Below, one piece after another: positions 51,488 through 59,381 of a DNA stretch of 64,000 bases. The DNA lies in contig CAMELV010000019.1 in NCBI GenBank assembly GCA_945925985.1, forward strand, positions 1-64,000, in the 5' to 3' direction. Both the position numbers and the translations under genes were made by a program. How positions within the stretch are numbered: the first letter of the stretch is position 1; each line of letters opens with the position of its first letter. Source of the DNA: Comamonas sp. lk (lineage in GTDB: Bacteria; Pseudomonadota; Gammaproteobacteria; Burkholderiales; Burkholderiaceae_C). The notes below the pieces were generated by a model. It was given only the letters and a program-made list of their open reading frames with translations. It was not told the DNA's origin and searched no databases.

Positions 51488-53119
51488 ATGCTGTACAAGC
51501 TCAATGCCATTATTCCAATTCGTTACACCGCCCTGGCCCTGTGCACCTTCGCGCTGCTGCTGAGCCTGGTTGCGCTGCTGGTCTTTGGCACCGGGTGGGG
51601 TGGGCTACTGCTCTCTGGTGGCCTGGTGGCGCTGGGCGTGCGCGACCTGCGCCAAACGCAGCGCTCTATCCTGCGCAACTACCCCATCATCGGCCACCTG
51701 CGGTTCGCGCTGGAGTTCATCCGACCAGAGATCCGGCAGTACTTCATCGAAAGCGACAACGAGGCCGCGCCGTTTTCGCGCTCGCAACGCTCACTGGTCT
51801 ACCAACGTGCCAAGGGCGAGCCTGACAAGCGACCCTTTGGAACGCAACTGGATGTACACGCCACTGGTTATGAATGGATCAACCACTCGGTCGCCCCCAC
51901 CCGACTGGCCACCCATGACTTTCGCCTGCTGATCGGCCCCGACACCGCGCAGCCCTACAGCGCCAGCGTATTCAACATCTCAGCCATGAGTTTCGGCGCG
52001 CTGAGCGCCAACGCCATCCTGGCGCTCAATGCCGGCGCGCAGCGTGGCGGTTTTGCGCACGACACGGGCGAGGGCTCGATCTCGGCGCACCACCGGGTCC
52101 ATGGCGGAGACCTGATCTGGGAAATCGGCTCGGGCTACTTTGGCTGTCGCAATGACGACGGCAGCTTCAACCCCGCCAGGTTCGCCGACAACGCGCGCAA
52201 CCCGCAGGTCAAGCTGATCGAGCTCAAGCTCAGCCAGGGCGCCAAGCCGGGCCACGGCGGCGTGTTGCCCGGCCCCAAGGTGACGGCTGAGATCGCCGCG
52301 GCGCGGGGCGTGCCAGTGGGGGTGGATTGTGTGTCGCCGGCAGCGCACAGCGCCTTTACCACGCCCATGGAGATGATGCAGTTCATCGCCCAGCTGCGTG
52401 AGCTGTCGGGCGGCAAGCCGACCGGCATCAAGCTGTGCATCGGCCACCCCTGGGAGTGGTTTGCCATGGTCAAGGCCATGCTGGCCAGCGGCACCACGCC
52501 AGACTTCATTGTGGTCGATGGCGCAGAGGGCGGCACTGGCGCCGCACCGGTGGAGTTCACCGACCATGTGGGATCACCGCTGCAGGAGGGCCTGCTGCTG
52601 GTGCACAACACGCTGCGCGGCGCAGGGCTGCGGCAGCGCATCCGCATCGGCGCGGCGGGCAAGGTGGTGAGTGCCTTTGACATTGCCCGCCTGATGGCAC
52701 TGGGCGCAGACTGGTGCAACAGCGCGCGCGGTTTCATGTTTGCGCTGGGTTGCATTCAGGCCCAGCATTGCCACACTGGCCACTGCCCCACCGGCGTCAC
52801 CACCCAGGACCCGCTGCGCCAGCAGTCGCTGGTGGTGCCCGACAAGGCCGAGCGCGTCTACCACTTTCACCAGCAAACCCTGCACGCGCTGCAAGAGCTG
52901 GTGCAGGCCGCCGGCCTGCAGCACCCGCGCGACATCACCGCCCACCACATCGTGCGCCGCAGCAGCGACCACAAGGTCAGCTCGCTGGCGCAGCTGATCC
53001 TGACCCAGCTGCCCGAAGGCGCGCTGCTCAAACCAGAGCTGAGCGGCCTGCCGATGATTTACAGCCAGCATTGGCCGATGGCAGCGGCGGAGAGTTTTGG
53101 GCTGACGACCGCTGGATGA
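51488..53119 (+). CDS. FMN-binding glutamate synthase family protein
   Basis: 543 residues from ATG 51488. One or two N-terminal TM segments (YTALALCTFALLLSLVALLVFG; GGLLLSGGLVALGV), then a GltS-type FMN TIM barrel: NISAMSFGALSANAILALNAGAQRGGFAHDTGEGSIS, ELKLSQGAKPGHGGVLPG, VVDGAEGGTGAAPVEF, RIGAAGKVVSAFDIARLMALGADWCNSARGFMFALG, and an Fe-S cysteine cluster CIQAQHCHTGHCPTG. It lacks the amidotransferase domain, so it is an orphan of the GltB alpha-like family with unknown electron partner and substrate. Its 3' end (52976-53089) is duplicated at 53800-53911. Confidence 0.9.
   Translation: MLYKLNAIIPIRYTALALCTFALLLSLVALLVFGTGWGGLLLSGGLVALGVRDLRQTQRSILRNYPIIGHLRFALEFIRPEIRQYFIESDNEAAPFSRSQRSLVYQRAKGEPDKRPFGTQLDVHATGYEWINHSVAPTRLATHDFRLLIGPDTAQPYSASVFNISAMSFGALSANAILALNAGAQRGGFAHDTGEGSISAHHRVHGGDLIWEIGSGYFGCRNDDGSFNPARFADNARNPQVKLIELKLSQGAKPGHGGVLPGPKVTAEIAAARGVPVGVDCVSPAAHSAFTTPMEMMQFIAQLRELSGGKPTGIKLCIGHPWEWFAMVKAMLASGTTPDFIVVDGAEGGTGAAPVEFTDHVGSPLQEGLLLVHNTLRGAGLRQRIRIGAAGKVVSAFDIARLMALGADWCNSARGFMFALGCIQAQHCHTGHCPTGVTTQDPLRQQSLVVPDKAERVYHFHQQTLHALQELVQAAGLQHPRDITAHHIVRRSSDHKVSSLAQLILTQLPEGALLKPELSGLPMIYSQHWPMAAAESFGLTTAG
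52976..53089 (+). repeat. Direct repeat copy 1 (3' end of glutamate synthase-like gene)
   Basis: About 113 bp, starting GTCAGCTCGCTGGCGCAGCT and ending in TTGGCCGATGGCAGCGGCGG, recurs at 53800-53911 with roughly nine in ten bases identical and one 3-base deletion. The copies are direct and flank the Phd/RelE pair. Confidence 0.9.
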
Positions 53120-53125
53120 GCGCCA

Positions 53126-53458
53126 TCATTTTTGCAAGGCACGCGACGCAGCCAACTGGTAAACCAAGCTGTCTTCGCGCTTGTCCACCGCCATCACCAT
53201 GACGATCAACACGTCGTCTTGCACGCCATAGTCCAAGCGGTAGCCCTGCTTTTTCAGCTTGATTTTGTAGTGCCCAGTCAGCGCGCCATGCAGCGCGGCC
53301 CCGGGCACATGGGGATTGTCTAAGCGCTTCTTCAGCAACTTGCGCAGCGGCTCTTTGACCGAGCCGTCCAGCTTCTGCCATTCTGACCACGCACTGGGAA
53401 CAAACTGCAAACGGTACTTGGTTTTGCGGCCTGGCGAGGGCTCAGATGGCATCGACAT
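53126..53458 (-). CDS. RelE/ParE-superfamily toxin
   Basis: 110 residues (an internal ATG at 53452 would drop two). KYRLQFVPSAWSEWQKLDGSVKEPLRKLLKKRLDNPHVPGAALHGALTGHYKIKLKKQGYRLDYGV is the RelE/StbE fold with the basic residues that contact mRNA on the ribosome, and DDVLIVMVMAVDKREDSLVY closes it. Overlaps the antitoxin gene by 17 bases; the stop lies 6 bp from the end of the convergent glutamate synthase-like gene. Confidence 0.88.
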   Translation of the reverse strand: MSMPSEPSPGRKTKYRLQFVPSAWSEWQKLDGSVKEPLRKLLKKRLDNPHVPGAALHGALTGHYKIKLKKQGYRLDYGVQDDVLIVMVMAVDKREDSLVYQLAASRALQK

Positions 53459-53693
53459 CCACCTCGACGGCCTGGGCCCGCTCGCTCATCCGCTCCAGCA
53501 CGGTTCGACCCAGCTTCTCGTCGGACAACTCCTCTAGCATGGCCTCAAACAGGGCTGGCTCAAGCATGTAAAACGCTGCCTTATTGTGGTTGAGCACCGC
53601 CACCGGCCGGTTTTTGGCTTCTCGCAATACTGCAGCCGGATTTTTCTTGAACTCAGACATGCTGATCGTTACGTTGGCATAAAGCGCTTCCAT
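53442..53693 (-). CDS. Phd/YefM-family antitoxin
   Basis: 83 residues from ATG 53693. VTISMSEFKKNPAAVLREAKNRPVAVLNHNKAAFYMLEPALFEAMLEEL is the full Phd/YefM DNA-binding domain, followed by a helical tail rich in Glu that would wrap RelE. It is first in the operon and so represses its own promoter, probably through the direct repeats just upstream (53709-53730). Confidence 0.9.
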   Translation of the reverse strand: MEALYANVTISMSEFKKNPAAVLREAKNRPVAVLNHNKAAFYMLEPALFEAMLEELSDEKLGRTVLERMSERAQAVEVDVDAI

Positions 53694-53708
53694 CAATGAC
53701 TCCTTAAT

Positions 53709-53730
53709 TGGCGCTAATTATGGCGCTTAT
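53709..53730 (-). promoter_or_regulatory. Tandem GGCGCTWATT repeats, candidate antitoxin operator
   Basis: Plus-strand TGGCGCTAATTATGGCGCTT with a following ATT gives two direct copies of GGCGCTWATT 12 bp apart, one helical turn, in the 46-bp gap between the Phd antitoxin ATG and the divergent mazE-like ORF. Position and spacing suit a Phd operator controlling the promoter of the Phd/RelE pair, and perhaps the mazE-like gene too. Confidence 0.4.
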
Positions 53731-53739
53731 TGACACACG

Positions 53740-54084
53740 ATGCGACGCTCAGGCCCTAGCATGCCGAGCGGCAGTGCGTACGTGCGCTGCACCTATGCAG
53801 TCAGCTCGCTGGCGCAGCTGACCCTGACCCAGCTGCCCGAAGGCGCGCTGCTCAAGGCGGACCTGGGAGGCCTGCCGATGATTTACAGCCAGCATTGGCC
53901 GGCAGCGGCGACGGGCTACGCTCTCGATCAAAAAGTGGAATTGGTCGTGTCTCGCGGGCGCATTGTGATCCAGCCCTCAGAGCAGGTGACTTACAGCCTG
54001 GACGCGCTACTGGCCGATATCACAGAAGCTAACGCGCACGGCGAACTCAGTTTTGGCAAACCGGTCGGCAAAGAGGCTTTCTGA
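53740..54084 (+). CDS. Chimeric MazE-like antitoxin fused to a glutamate synthase fragment
   Basis: 114-codon ORF. Residues about 21-58 (VSSLAQLTLTQLPEGALLKA... to YSQHWPAAA) duplicate the C terminus of the glutamate synthase-like protein; from about residue 60 (ALDQKVELVVSRGRIVIQP...YSLDALLADITEANAHGELSFGKPVGKEAF) it is the second half of MazE/PemI, including the toxin-wrapping tail. The first 25-30 residues of a normal MazE (the KWGNS..VRIPK strand that makes the DNA-binding fold) are replaced. Alternative start ATG 53878 would give a 69-residue protein without most of the fusion. Stop overlaps the mazF ATG. Either a hybrid antitoxin or a decaying gene. Confidence 0.8.
   Translation: MRRSGPSMPSGSAYVRCTYAVSSLAQLTLTQLPEGALLKADLGGLPMIYSQHWPAAATGYALDQKVELVVSRGRIVIQPSEQVTYSLDALLADITEANAHGELSFGKPVGKEAF
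53800..53911 (+). repeat. Direct repeat copy 2 (fused to mazE)
   Basis: Second copy of 52976-53089, in the same orientation and read in the same frame. Differences concentrate in AAACCAGAGCTGAGCGG versus AAGGCGGACCTGGGAGG and a loss of three bases after TTGGCC. Upstream similarity fades after CGTGCGCYGC (53781). Confidence 0.9.
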
Positions 54085-54428
54085 TGGCCGCACGCGGCTA
54101 TGTCCCGGATGCAGGCGATGTCGTCTGGTTGGAGTTTGATCCCCAGTCCGGTCACGAACAAGCCGGGCACCGCCCAGCCCTGGTGATTAGCCCCGCCAGT
54201 TACAACGTCAAAACGGGCTTAATGGTTTGCTGCCCCATGACCACCAAAGTCAAAGGACGCCCGTTTGAGGTGCTGACCGAAGTCGACGGTCTGGCGTCTG
54301 CTGTGTTGTCAGACCAGGTCAAGTCATTGGATTGGCAGGTGCGCAAGGCCAAGAAAAAAGCCGTTGTGGCCTCAGAGGTGATGTTGCACGTACGGGCCAA
54401 GATCAAAGCCCTGCTGCTGCTGAATTGA
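54084..54428 (+). CDS. mazF: MazF/PemK-family mRNA interferase
   Basis: 114 residues, complete. GYVPDAGDVVWLEFDPQSGHEQAGHRPALVISPASYN carries the catalytic-loop region (HEQAGHRPAL; the usual Arg-Arg is His-Arg), and MVCCPMTTKVKGRPFEV carries the conserved Thr; C-terminal SDQVKSLDWQVRKAKKK as normal. Cleaves single-stranded mRNA. ATG overlaps the mazE-like stop, so it is translationally coupled to the chimeric antitoxin. An intact toxin behind an altered antitoxin is notable. Confidence 0.92.
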   Translation: MAARGYVPDAGDVVWLEFDPQSGHEQAGHRPALVISPASYNVKTGLMVCCPMTTKVKGRPFEVLTEVDGLASAVLSDQVKSLDWQVRKAKKKAVVASEVMLHVRAKIKALLLLN

Positions 54429-54430
54429 AT

Positions 54431-54868
54431 TCAGTCAGCTCTGATCAACAGCGGCGGTACGTTGACACCGCCCGCAGACACAACCACCCCAAGCGGCAGC
54501 AGCCGCTTGGCCAGCCGCAACACCAGCGCGTCCTTGCTCAGCAATTGGGCTCGATGGGCCACGGCCAGGTCGATGAACATCTGGTCGTCCGGGTCGCGGC
54601 AACGCACGGCGCAGCGGGGCGCCACCGCCACCAGCGACACCCCCGCATCCCACTGCGCCAGCAGCGGCGCCACGCAGTGGGCCTGACGGGCCAGCACAAC
54701 GGCGATTTTTGGGTAGGCCAGCACCCGCACCAGTTCCGCGCGCATCGGCACTGTCGCCAGCCAGCGCATTTCACCCCGGGCAAGGGCCTGCTGCAGCCCC
54801 TGAACCTGCGGGTTCTGAAACAGCAGCAAGTCCAGCACGATATTGGTGTCTAGCACCAGCGCGCTCAT
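54431..54868 (-). CDS. PIN-domain protein, putative toxin component
   Basis: 145 residues. ALVLDTNIVLDLLLF (Asp), VPMRAELVRVLAYPK (Glu), RCRDPDDQMFIDLAVAHRAQLLSKDALVL (the DPDD and SKD acidic positions) fit the COG1569-type PIN family. No antitoxin gene adjoins it: downstream is the convergent mazF (2 bp gap between stops), and upstream the rlmL-like gene overlaps its start by four bases, so it appears translated with that gene. Orphan toxin or an RNA-processing nuclease. Confidence 0.82.
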   Translation of the reverse strand: MSALVLDTNIVLDLLLFQNPQVQGLQQALARGEMRWLATVPMRAELVRVLAYPKIAVVLARQAHCVAPLLAQWDAGVSLVAVAPRCAVRCRDPDDQMFIDLAVAHRAQLLSKDALVLRLAKRLLPLGVVVSAGGVNVPPLLIRAD

Positions 54869-56124
54869 GCCGGTTTGCTGCGGGCCGACCCCTGCACCAT
54901 GTCAAAGCGGAACAGCCGGCACTCCAGCGGACCATTCCACATGGGCACGCGACGCGATTCTTTCAGGCGCATCTTGCCGGGTAGTTTCAGATCGGGCGTG
55001 AGCACCCAGGCGGTCCAGCCCGGGTAGTTCTTTTTCCAGTGGGCGCTGAGTTGGCTAAAAAAAGCGCCGTCCTCACCGCCAGCGCCAACCTGAGTGGCCA
55101 CCTGCGCCTGTTCCCGGCCGCCGGCGCGCTGGGCGCCGGCCACACCGGCCACCTCGATGTGCTCGCCGTAGGGCGGGTTGACCAGCATCACGCCGGGCTC
55201 GGCGCAGGGCGGCAGGCGTTGCAATGCGTCGCCACCCCGGAATTCGATCAAGTCGGCCACGCCGGCGCGCTGGGCGTTGCGCTGGGCAAAGTCCACCATT
55301 CGAAACGCCACATCGCTCCCAAAAATAATAGGTTTTTGGCCTGAAACCCTTGTCACCTCTGCCTCTTTAGCTTCTATTTTGATAGCATCCCAAACGTGCC
55401 GGGCAAACGGCAGGTAGTGCTCAAAAGCGAAGCGACGGCCACTGCCTGCGGCGATGTTGCAGGCCATTTGGGCAGCCTCGATGGCGATGGTGCCGCTGCC
55501 GCAGCAGGGGTCATACAGCGGTGGCAGGTCGCCCTCGCCGGCCAGCCAACCGCTGGCGGCGAGCATGGCGGCGGCCAAGGTTTCCTTCAGGGGGGCCTCG
55601 CCCTTGTCCTCTCGCCAGCCGCGCTTGAACAGCGGCTCGCCCGAGGTGTCGATGTAGAGCGAGCAACCGTCAGTGGTCAGGTGGGCAAAGATGCGCACGT
55701 CGGGCCACTGGGTGTCGACGTCGGGGCGCACGCCGTTGGCCTTGACGCGGAAGCGGTCGCACACCGCGTCCTTCACCTTGAGCGCGGCAAAGTTCAGGCT
55801 GGTCAGCGGGCTGTGCTGGGCTGTGACCTCCACCTTAATGCTCTGGCGCGGCGTGAACCAGGCCTCCCAGGCCACCTCACTGGCGGCTCGGTACAGGTCT
55901 TGCTCGTTGCGGTATTCGGTGTACGACAGCAGCACCAGCACCCGCTGCGCCAGCCGGCTGTGCAGGTTGAGCAGCATCACGTCTCGCCATGCCCCATTCA
56001 AGGCCACGCCACCACGGCGTTTTTGCACGGCTTGCCCGCCCAAGCCGGTGATATGTTGCACTTCTGGCAGCAGGTATTCCTCTACGCCAGCAGCGCAAGG
56101 CAAAAACAATTGGAGCTGGTTCAA
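54865..56124 (-). CDS. THUMP-domain 23S rRNA guanine-N2 methyltransferase (RlmL N-domain type)
   Basis: 419 residues. THUMP domain about 50-160, then a Rossmann methyltransferase: LYDPCCGSGTIAIEAA (SAM motif I), FGSDVAFRMVDFAQRNAQRAGVADLIEF, and the catalytic VMLVNPPYGEHIEV (NPPY). This corresponds to the m2G2445 half of E. coli RlmL; the RlmK half is absent, as is common outside gammaproteobacteria. Starts at TTG 56124 with AGGA upstream. Residues about 249-267 (DAIKIEAKEAEVTRVSGQK) come from a dispersed repeat copy, and a Gly/Ala/Gln-rich stretch about 333-352 interrupts the region after NPPY. Confidence 0.88.
   Translation of the reverse strand: MNQLQLFLPCAAGVEEYLLPEVQHITGLGGQAVQKRRGGVALNGAWRDVMLLNLHSRLAQRVLVLLSYTEYRNEQDLYRAASEVAWEAWFTPRQSIKVEVTAQHSPLTSLNFAALKVKDAVCDRFRVKANGVRPDVDTQWPDVRIFAHLTTDGCSLYIDTSGEPLFKRGWREDKGEAPLKETLAAAMLAASGWLAGEGDLPPLYDPCCGSGTIAIEAAQMACNIAAGSGRRFAFEHYLPFARHVWDAIKIEAKEAEVTRVSGQKPIIFGSDVAFRMVDFAQRNAQRAGVADLIEFRGGDALQRLPPCAEPGVMLVNPPYGEHIEVAGVAGAQRAGGREQAQVATQVGAGGEDGAFFSQLSAHWKKNYPGWTAWVLTPDLKLPGKMRLKESRRVPMWNGPLECRLFRFDMVQGSARSKPA
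55331..55389 (-). repeat. Dispersed repeat copy E, inside the rlmL-like gene
   Basis: Minus-strand head GATGCTATCAAAATAGAAGC and tail GGGTTTCAGGCCAAAAACC match the other copies. It is AT-rich against GC-rich flanks and is translated in frame. Confidence 0.6.
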
Positions 56125-56144
56125 ACAAACATCCTAAAAACGGG

Positions 56145-57734
56145 CTACAGCACCTTGCGCAACGAGGCCGGCGCAATGCGCAGACCCTCGCGGTATTTGG
56201 CTACGGTGCGCCGGGCGCAGTCGATGCCTTGCTCCTTGAGCATGTCGGCCAGCTGACTGTCGCTGAGCGGCTTTTTAGGGCTTTCGGCCGCCACAAACTG
56301 CTTGATCAGGGCTCGCACCGCGGTGCTGGAGGCATTGCTGCCCGAATCGGTGCCCAGGCCGGAGCCAAAAAAGTACTTGAGCTCAAAGGTGCCAAACGGC
56401 GTGGCCATGTACTTGGCGGTGGTCACACGGCTGATGGTGCTCTCGTGCAGGCCCAGCTCGTCGGCAATCTCGCGCAAGACCAGGGGGCGCATGGCCAACT
56501 CACCGTGCTGGAAAAAGCTTTTTTGCCGCTCCACGATGGCGGTGCTGACGCGCAGAATGGTGTCAAAGCGTTGCTGGATGTTCTTGATGAACCAGCGCGC
56601 CTCTTGCAAACGCTGCTGCAGCGCCGCGTGGCTGGAGGCCTCGCGCCCGCCGGCCTTGTGCTGGCGCAGCGCATTGGCATAGATGTCGTGCACGCGCAGG
56701 CGCGGCATGACATCGGCGTTCAGTTGGACCCGAAAGCGCGCCTGGCTGCCCTTGCCGACCTGGACCACCAACACGTCAGGCACGACGATGTTGCGCTCCA
56801 CATTCACAAAGCGGCGCCCCGGTTTGGGTTCAAGCCGCCCGATCAGGGCAATGGCCTCGCGCACGGCCACGTCATTGGCGTCACACAGTGGCATCAGCCG
56901 TTTGATGTCACGCCGGGCCAGCAGGTCCAGCGGCTGGCTGCAAATGCGCAAGCCGAGCTCTATCAGCCGCCGCCGGGCGGGCGTCAGGCCGTCGGCCCGC
57001 AGCAGCGCCTGCAACTGCAGCTGCAGGCATTCGGCCAGATCCCGCGCACCCACGCCGACCGGTTCCAGGCTTTGCAGCAAATGCAGGGCCACCGTGAAAT
57101 GGTGCACCAGCGCCTCAAGCTCTGCCTCGTCATCGCTGGCCAGGCCATGCGCCAACGCGGGCAGACTGTCTTCCAGGTAGCCGTCGTCATTGAGCGACTC
57201 GATCAAAAACCGCAGTGCCGCACGGTCATGCTCACTGAGGCGCAGCGACAGGGCCTGGGTATGCAGGTGAGTCTGCAGAGAGTCCTGCGCGCGGGCCAGT
57301 TCCGTCGCGTCCAGCGCATCGTCACCGTCCAGGTTGTTGCCCTTGGCGCGAGCCTCGCCGCCCCACTCGTTGTCGTCGGGTGCGAGCGAAGCGCTGCCGT
57401 CTCCCTCCCAACTCTGGCCATCGTCGTCCAGCGTCGCTGTTGAAGCGTCATTTTCGACGACAGACCTTGTCTCTGCTGGATAGTCTGCTCCTGAATATGT
57501 AGCAGACTCGGCCTCCAGATCGTCGCTGCGAACCGGCGCGTCGGCCTGTGCCAGGCCAAAGTCCTCGCGCGGTGCCTCAGTGACCTCGCGCTCTAGAAAA
57601 GGGTTGTCGTCCAGCATCTGATCGACTTCTGAGCTCAACTCCAGGGTGGACAACTGAAGCAGGCGAATCGACTGCTGCAACTGCGGCGTCAGGGCCAGAT
57701 GTTGCGAGGCCCGCAGCGAGAGGCCCTGCCTCAA
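56145..57734 (-). CDS. rpoN: RNA polymerase sigma-54 factor
   Basis: 529 residues from TTG 57734. Region I activator-interacting LSLRASQHLALTPQLQQSIRLLQLSTLELSSEVDQML; an acidic, Asp/Glu/Ser-rich region II (about 50-130); core-binding and DNA-binding domain with the helix-turn-helix RPLVLREIADELGLHESTISRVTTAKYM, FELKYFFGSGL, and the RpoN box ARRTVAKYRE near the C terminus. The expected hpf/ptsN/hprK neighbours are not downstream; the rlmL-like gene follows after 20 bp. Confidence 0.96.
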   Translation of the reverse strand: MRQGLSLRASQHLALTPQLQQSIRLLQLSTLELSSEVDQMLDDNPFLEREVTEAPREDFGLAQADAPVRSDDLEAESATYSGADYPAETRSVVENDASTATLDDDGQSWEGDGSASLAPDDNEWGGEARAKGNNLDGDDALDATELARAQDSLQTHLHTQALSLRLSEHDRAALRFLIESLNDDGYLEDSLPALAHGLASDDEAELEALVHHFTVALHLLQSLEPVGVGARDLAECLQLQLQALLRADGLTPARRRLIELGLRICSQPLDLLARRDIKRLMPLCDANDVAVREAIALIGRLEPKPGRRFVNVERNIVVPDVLVVQVGKGSQARFRVQLNADVMPRLRVHDIYANALRQHKAGGREASSHAALQQRLQEARWFIKNIQQRFDTILRVSTAIVERQKSFFQHGELAMRPLVLREIADELGLHESTISRVTTAKYMATPFGTFELKYFFGSGLGTDSGSNASSTAVRALIKQFVAAESPKKPLSDSQLADMLKEQGIDCARRTVAKYREGLRIAPASLRKVL

Positions 57735-57798
57735 CGCGCACCCCCACTGAAGGCATCAGCCGGCAGCAGCCACAATACAAGCGCAAGCGGCAAGGCCA

Positions 57799-58596
57799 TC
57801 ACATCCTGAAGTGCTCGCCCAGATAGACACGACGCACGTCGGCATCGTTGACGATCTCGGCCGGCGTGCCTTCTGCCAGTACACGGCCATCATTGATGAT
57901 GTAGGCGTGGTCACAAATACCCAGGGTTTCGCGCACGTTGTGGTCGGTGATCAGCACGCCAATGCCCCGGTCTTTGAGGAAGCCGATGATGCGCTGAATC
58001 TCGATCACCGCAATCGGATCGATGCCGGCAAAGGGCTCGTCGAGCAGAATGAACCGTGGCTGCGTGGCCAGCGCCCGCGCAATTTCCACCCGGCGCCGCT
58101 CGCCGCCCGACAGGGCCAGCGCCGGGCTCTGACGCAAATGCTGTACCCGCAGGTCATTCAGCAGCGCATCGAGTCGGTGGTCGATGTCGTCGCGTGTCAG
58201 CGACTTGCCAGCCGTATCGCGCTGCAACTCCAGCACAGCCCGCACGTTGTCTTCCACGTTGAGCTTGCGAAAAATTGACGCTTCCTGCGGCAGGTAACTC
58301 AAGCCCAGCCGGGCCCGGCGGTGGATCGGCATGTGCTCAACCGATTGGCCATCAATGCGGATATCACCCGCGCTGGGTCGCACCAGACCGACGATCATGT
58401 AGAAAGAGGTGGTCTTGCCCGCCCCGTTGGGGCCAAGAAGGCCCACCACTTCGCCCTTACGAACCACCAGCGACACATCCTTGACCACCTTGCGACTGCC
58501 ATAAGCCTTTGCCAGATGACTGGCTTCGAGTCGGCTAGCACCGTCAGCAGCGCTGATTCGAGCCTGGGGCGCGTCGAGAGTGACCTGTTCGATCAC
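57799..58596 (-). CDS. lptB: LPS export ABC transporter ATP-binding protein LptB
   Basis: 265 residues. Walker [22 protein letters not shown]-loop [25 protein letters not shown] (LptB hallmark), signature [17 protein letters not shown], Walker [14 protein letters not shown], and [10 protein letters not shown]. Drives LPS extraction from the inner membrane together with LptFG. About 22 N-terminal residues precede the domain, more than E. coli LptB (241). Overlaps lptA by four bases; 64 bp before rpoN. Confidence 0.96.
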   Translation of the reverse strand: MIEQVTLDAPQARISAADGASRLEASHLAKAYGSRKVVKDVSLVVRKGEVVGLLGPNGAGKTTSFYMIVGLVRPSAGDIRIDGQSVEHMPIHRRARLGLSYLPQEASIFRKLNVEDNVRAVLELQRDTAGKSLTRDDIDHRLDALLNDLRVQHLRQSPALALSGGERRRVEIARALATQPRFILLDEPFAGIDPIAVIEIQRIIGFLKDRGIGVLITDHNVRETLGICDHAYIINDGRVLAEGTPAEIVNDADVRRVYLGEHFRM

Positions 58597-59216
58597 TTAC
58601 GCGCCTCGCCCAGCGCGTTACTGGGCCGAAGTGCCGGCGAAGCCGTCCCCGCCTTCGGCGGGTTGGGCGCTGAGTCTTCGGGTTTAGGCATCAGCATGGC
58701 TCGGACCCGCCCCGCAGTGGCGCCGGTGGTGCCTTGCGCCAAGCCACCATCGATATTGAAGACCTCGGTTGTGTTGTCAAACAAAATGACTTGGCCGGTC
58801 AACTCGTCATTCAGTGTGGCGCCCCGGTAGCGCCGCAGTTGGGCCTGCTTGATGAACTTGACCGTATCGGCACGCCCGTCGTACTCGATGGTTTCGGCCT
58901 CTCCTTCAATGAATTCATCCACCCCCTCGCGCTTCTGGCGGTAAAACGCCAGCTTGCCGGGCTCTGCACTGACCAGCCCAAACTGGTTGCCCTGCGCGTC
59001 CTGTCGCACCTCGATACGGGCACCGCGGATCAGGATGCTGCCTTTGGTGACGATGACCCTCCCGGTGAAAACACTGGTCTGTTTCTGCTCGTCGTGACGC
59101 AGGGCGTCAGCCTCGACATTCATCGGTTTGCTACGGTCAGCTTTTTCGGCATGGGCCGATCCTGCGCACACACAAAGCGCCGCAATCAAAAGCCAGAAGG
59201 GGATTGGGATTTTCAT
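58593..59216 (-). CDS. lptA: LPS transport periplasmic protein LptA
   Basis: About 207 residues from ATG 59216 ([20 protein letters not shown]), with a signal peptide ending SAHA/EKAD. OstA-like beta-jellyroll: [63 protein letters not shown] Pro-rich tail ([20 protein letters not shown]) follows. lptC and kdsC, usually upstream, are absent; dsbA is the upstream neighbour 165 bp away. Confidence 0.92.
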   Translation of the reverse strand: MKIPIPFWLLIAALCVCAGSAHAEKADRSKPMNVEADALRHDEQKQTSVFTGRVIVTKGSILIRGARIEVRQDAQGNQFGLVSAEPGKLAFYRQKREGVDEFIEGEAETIEYDGRADTVKFIKQAQLRRYRGATLNDELTGQVILFDNTTEVFNIDGGLAQGTTGATAGRVRAMLMPKPEDSAPNPPKAGTASPALRPSNALGEARK

Positions 59217-59381
59217 AAGGCACGAATCTTGCGTAAATGTCGGTGCCATTGTACGGCCGCCTAAACTGGCTGGCGAGGACCTCGCGCGTCAATCTGACCC
59301 AGATGCACCAAAAACCAGCATGCTACTCGAAACACCGCGGCACCAGCGACAAGGCAAGGCGGCAGGCAAGGGGCAGTTTCA

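Noticed and set aside
56229-57443. 404-codon open frame antisense to rpoN
   Set aside because: Gln/His/Ala-rich shadow of rpoN with no motif.
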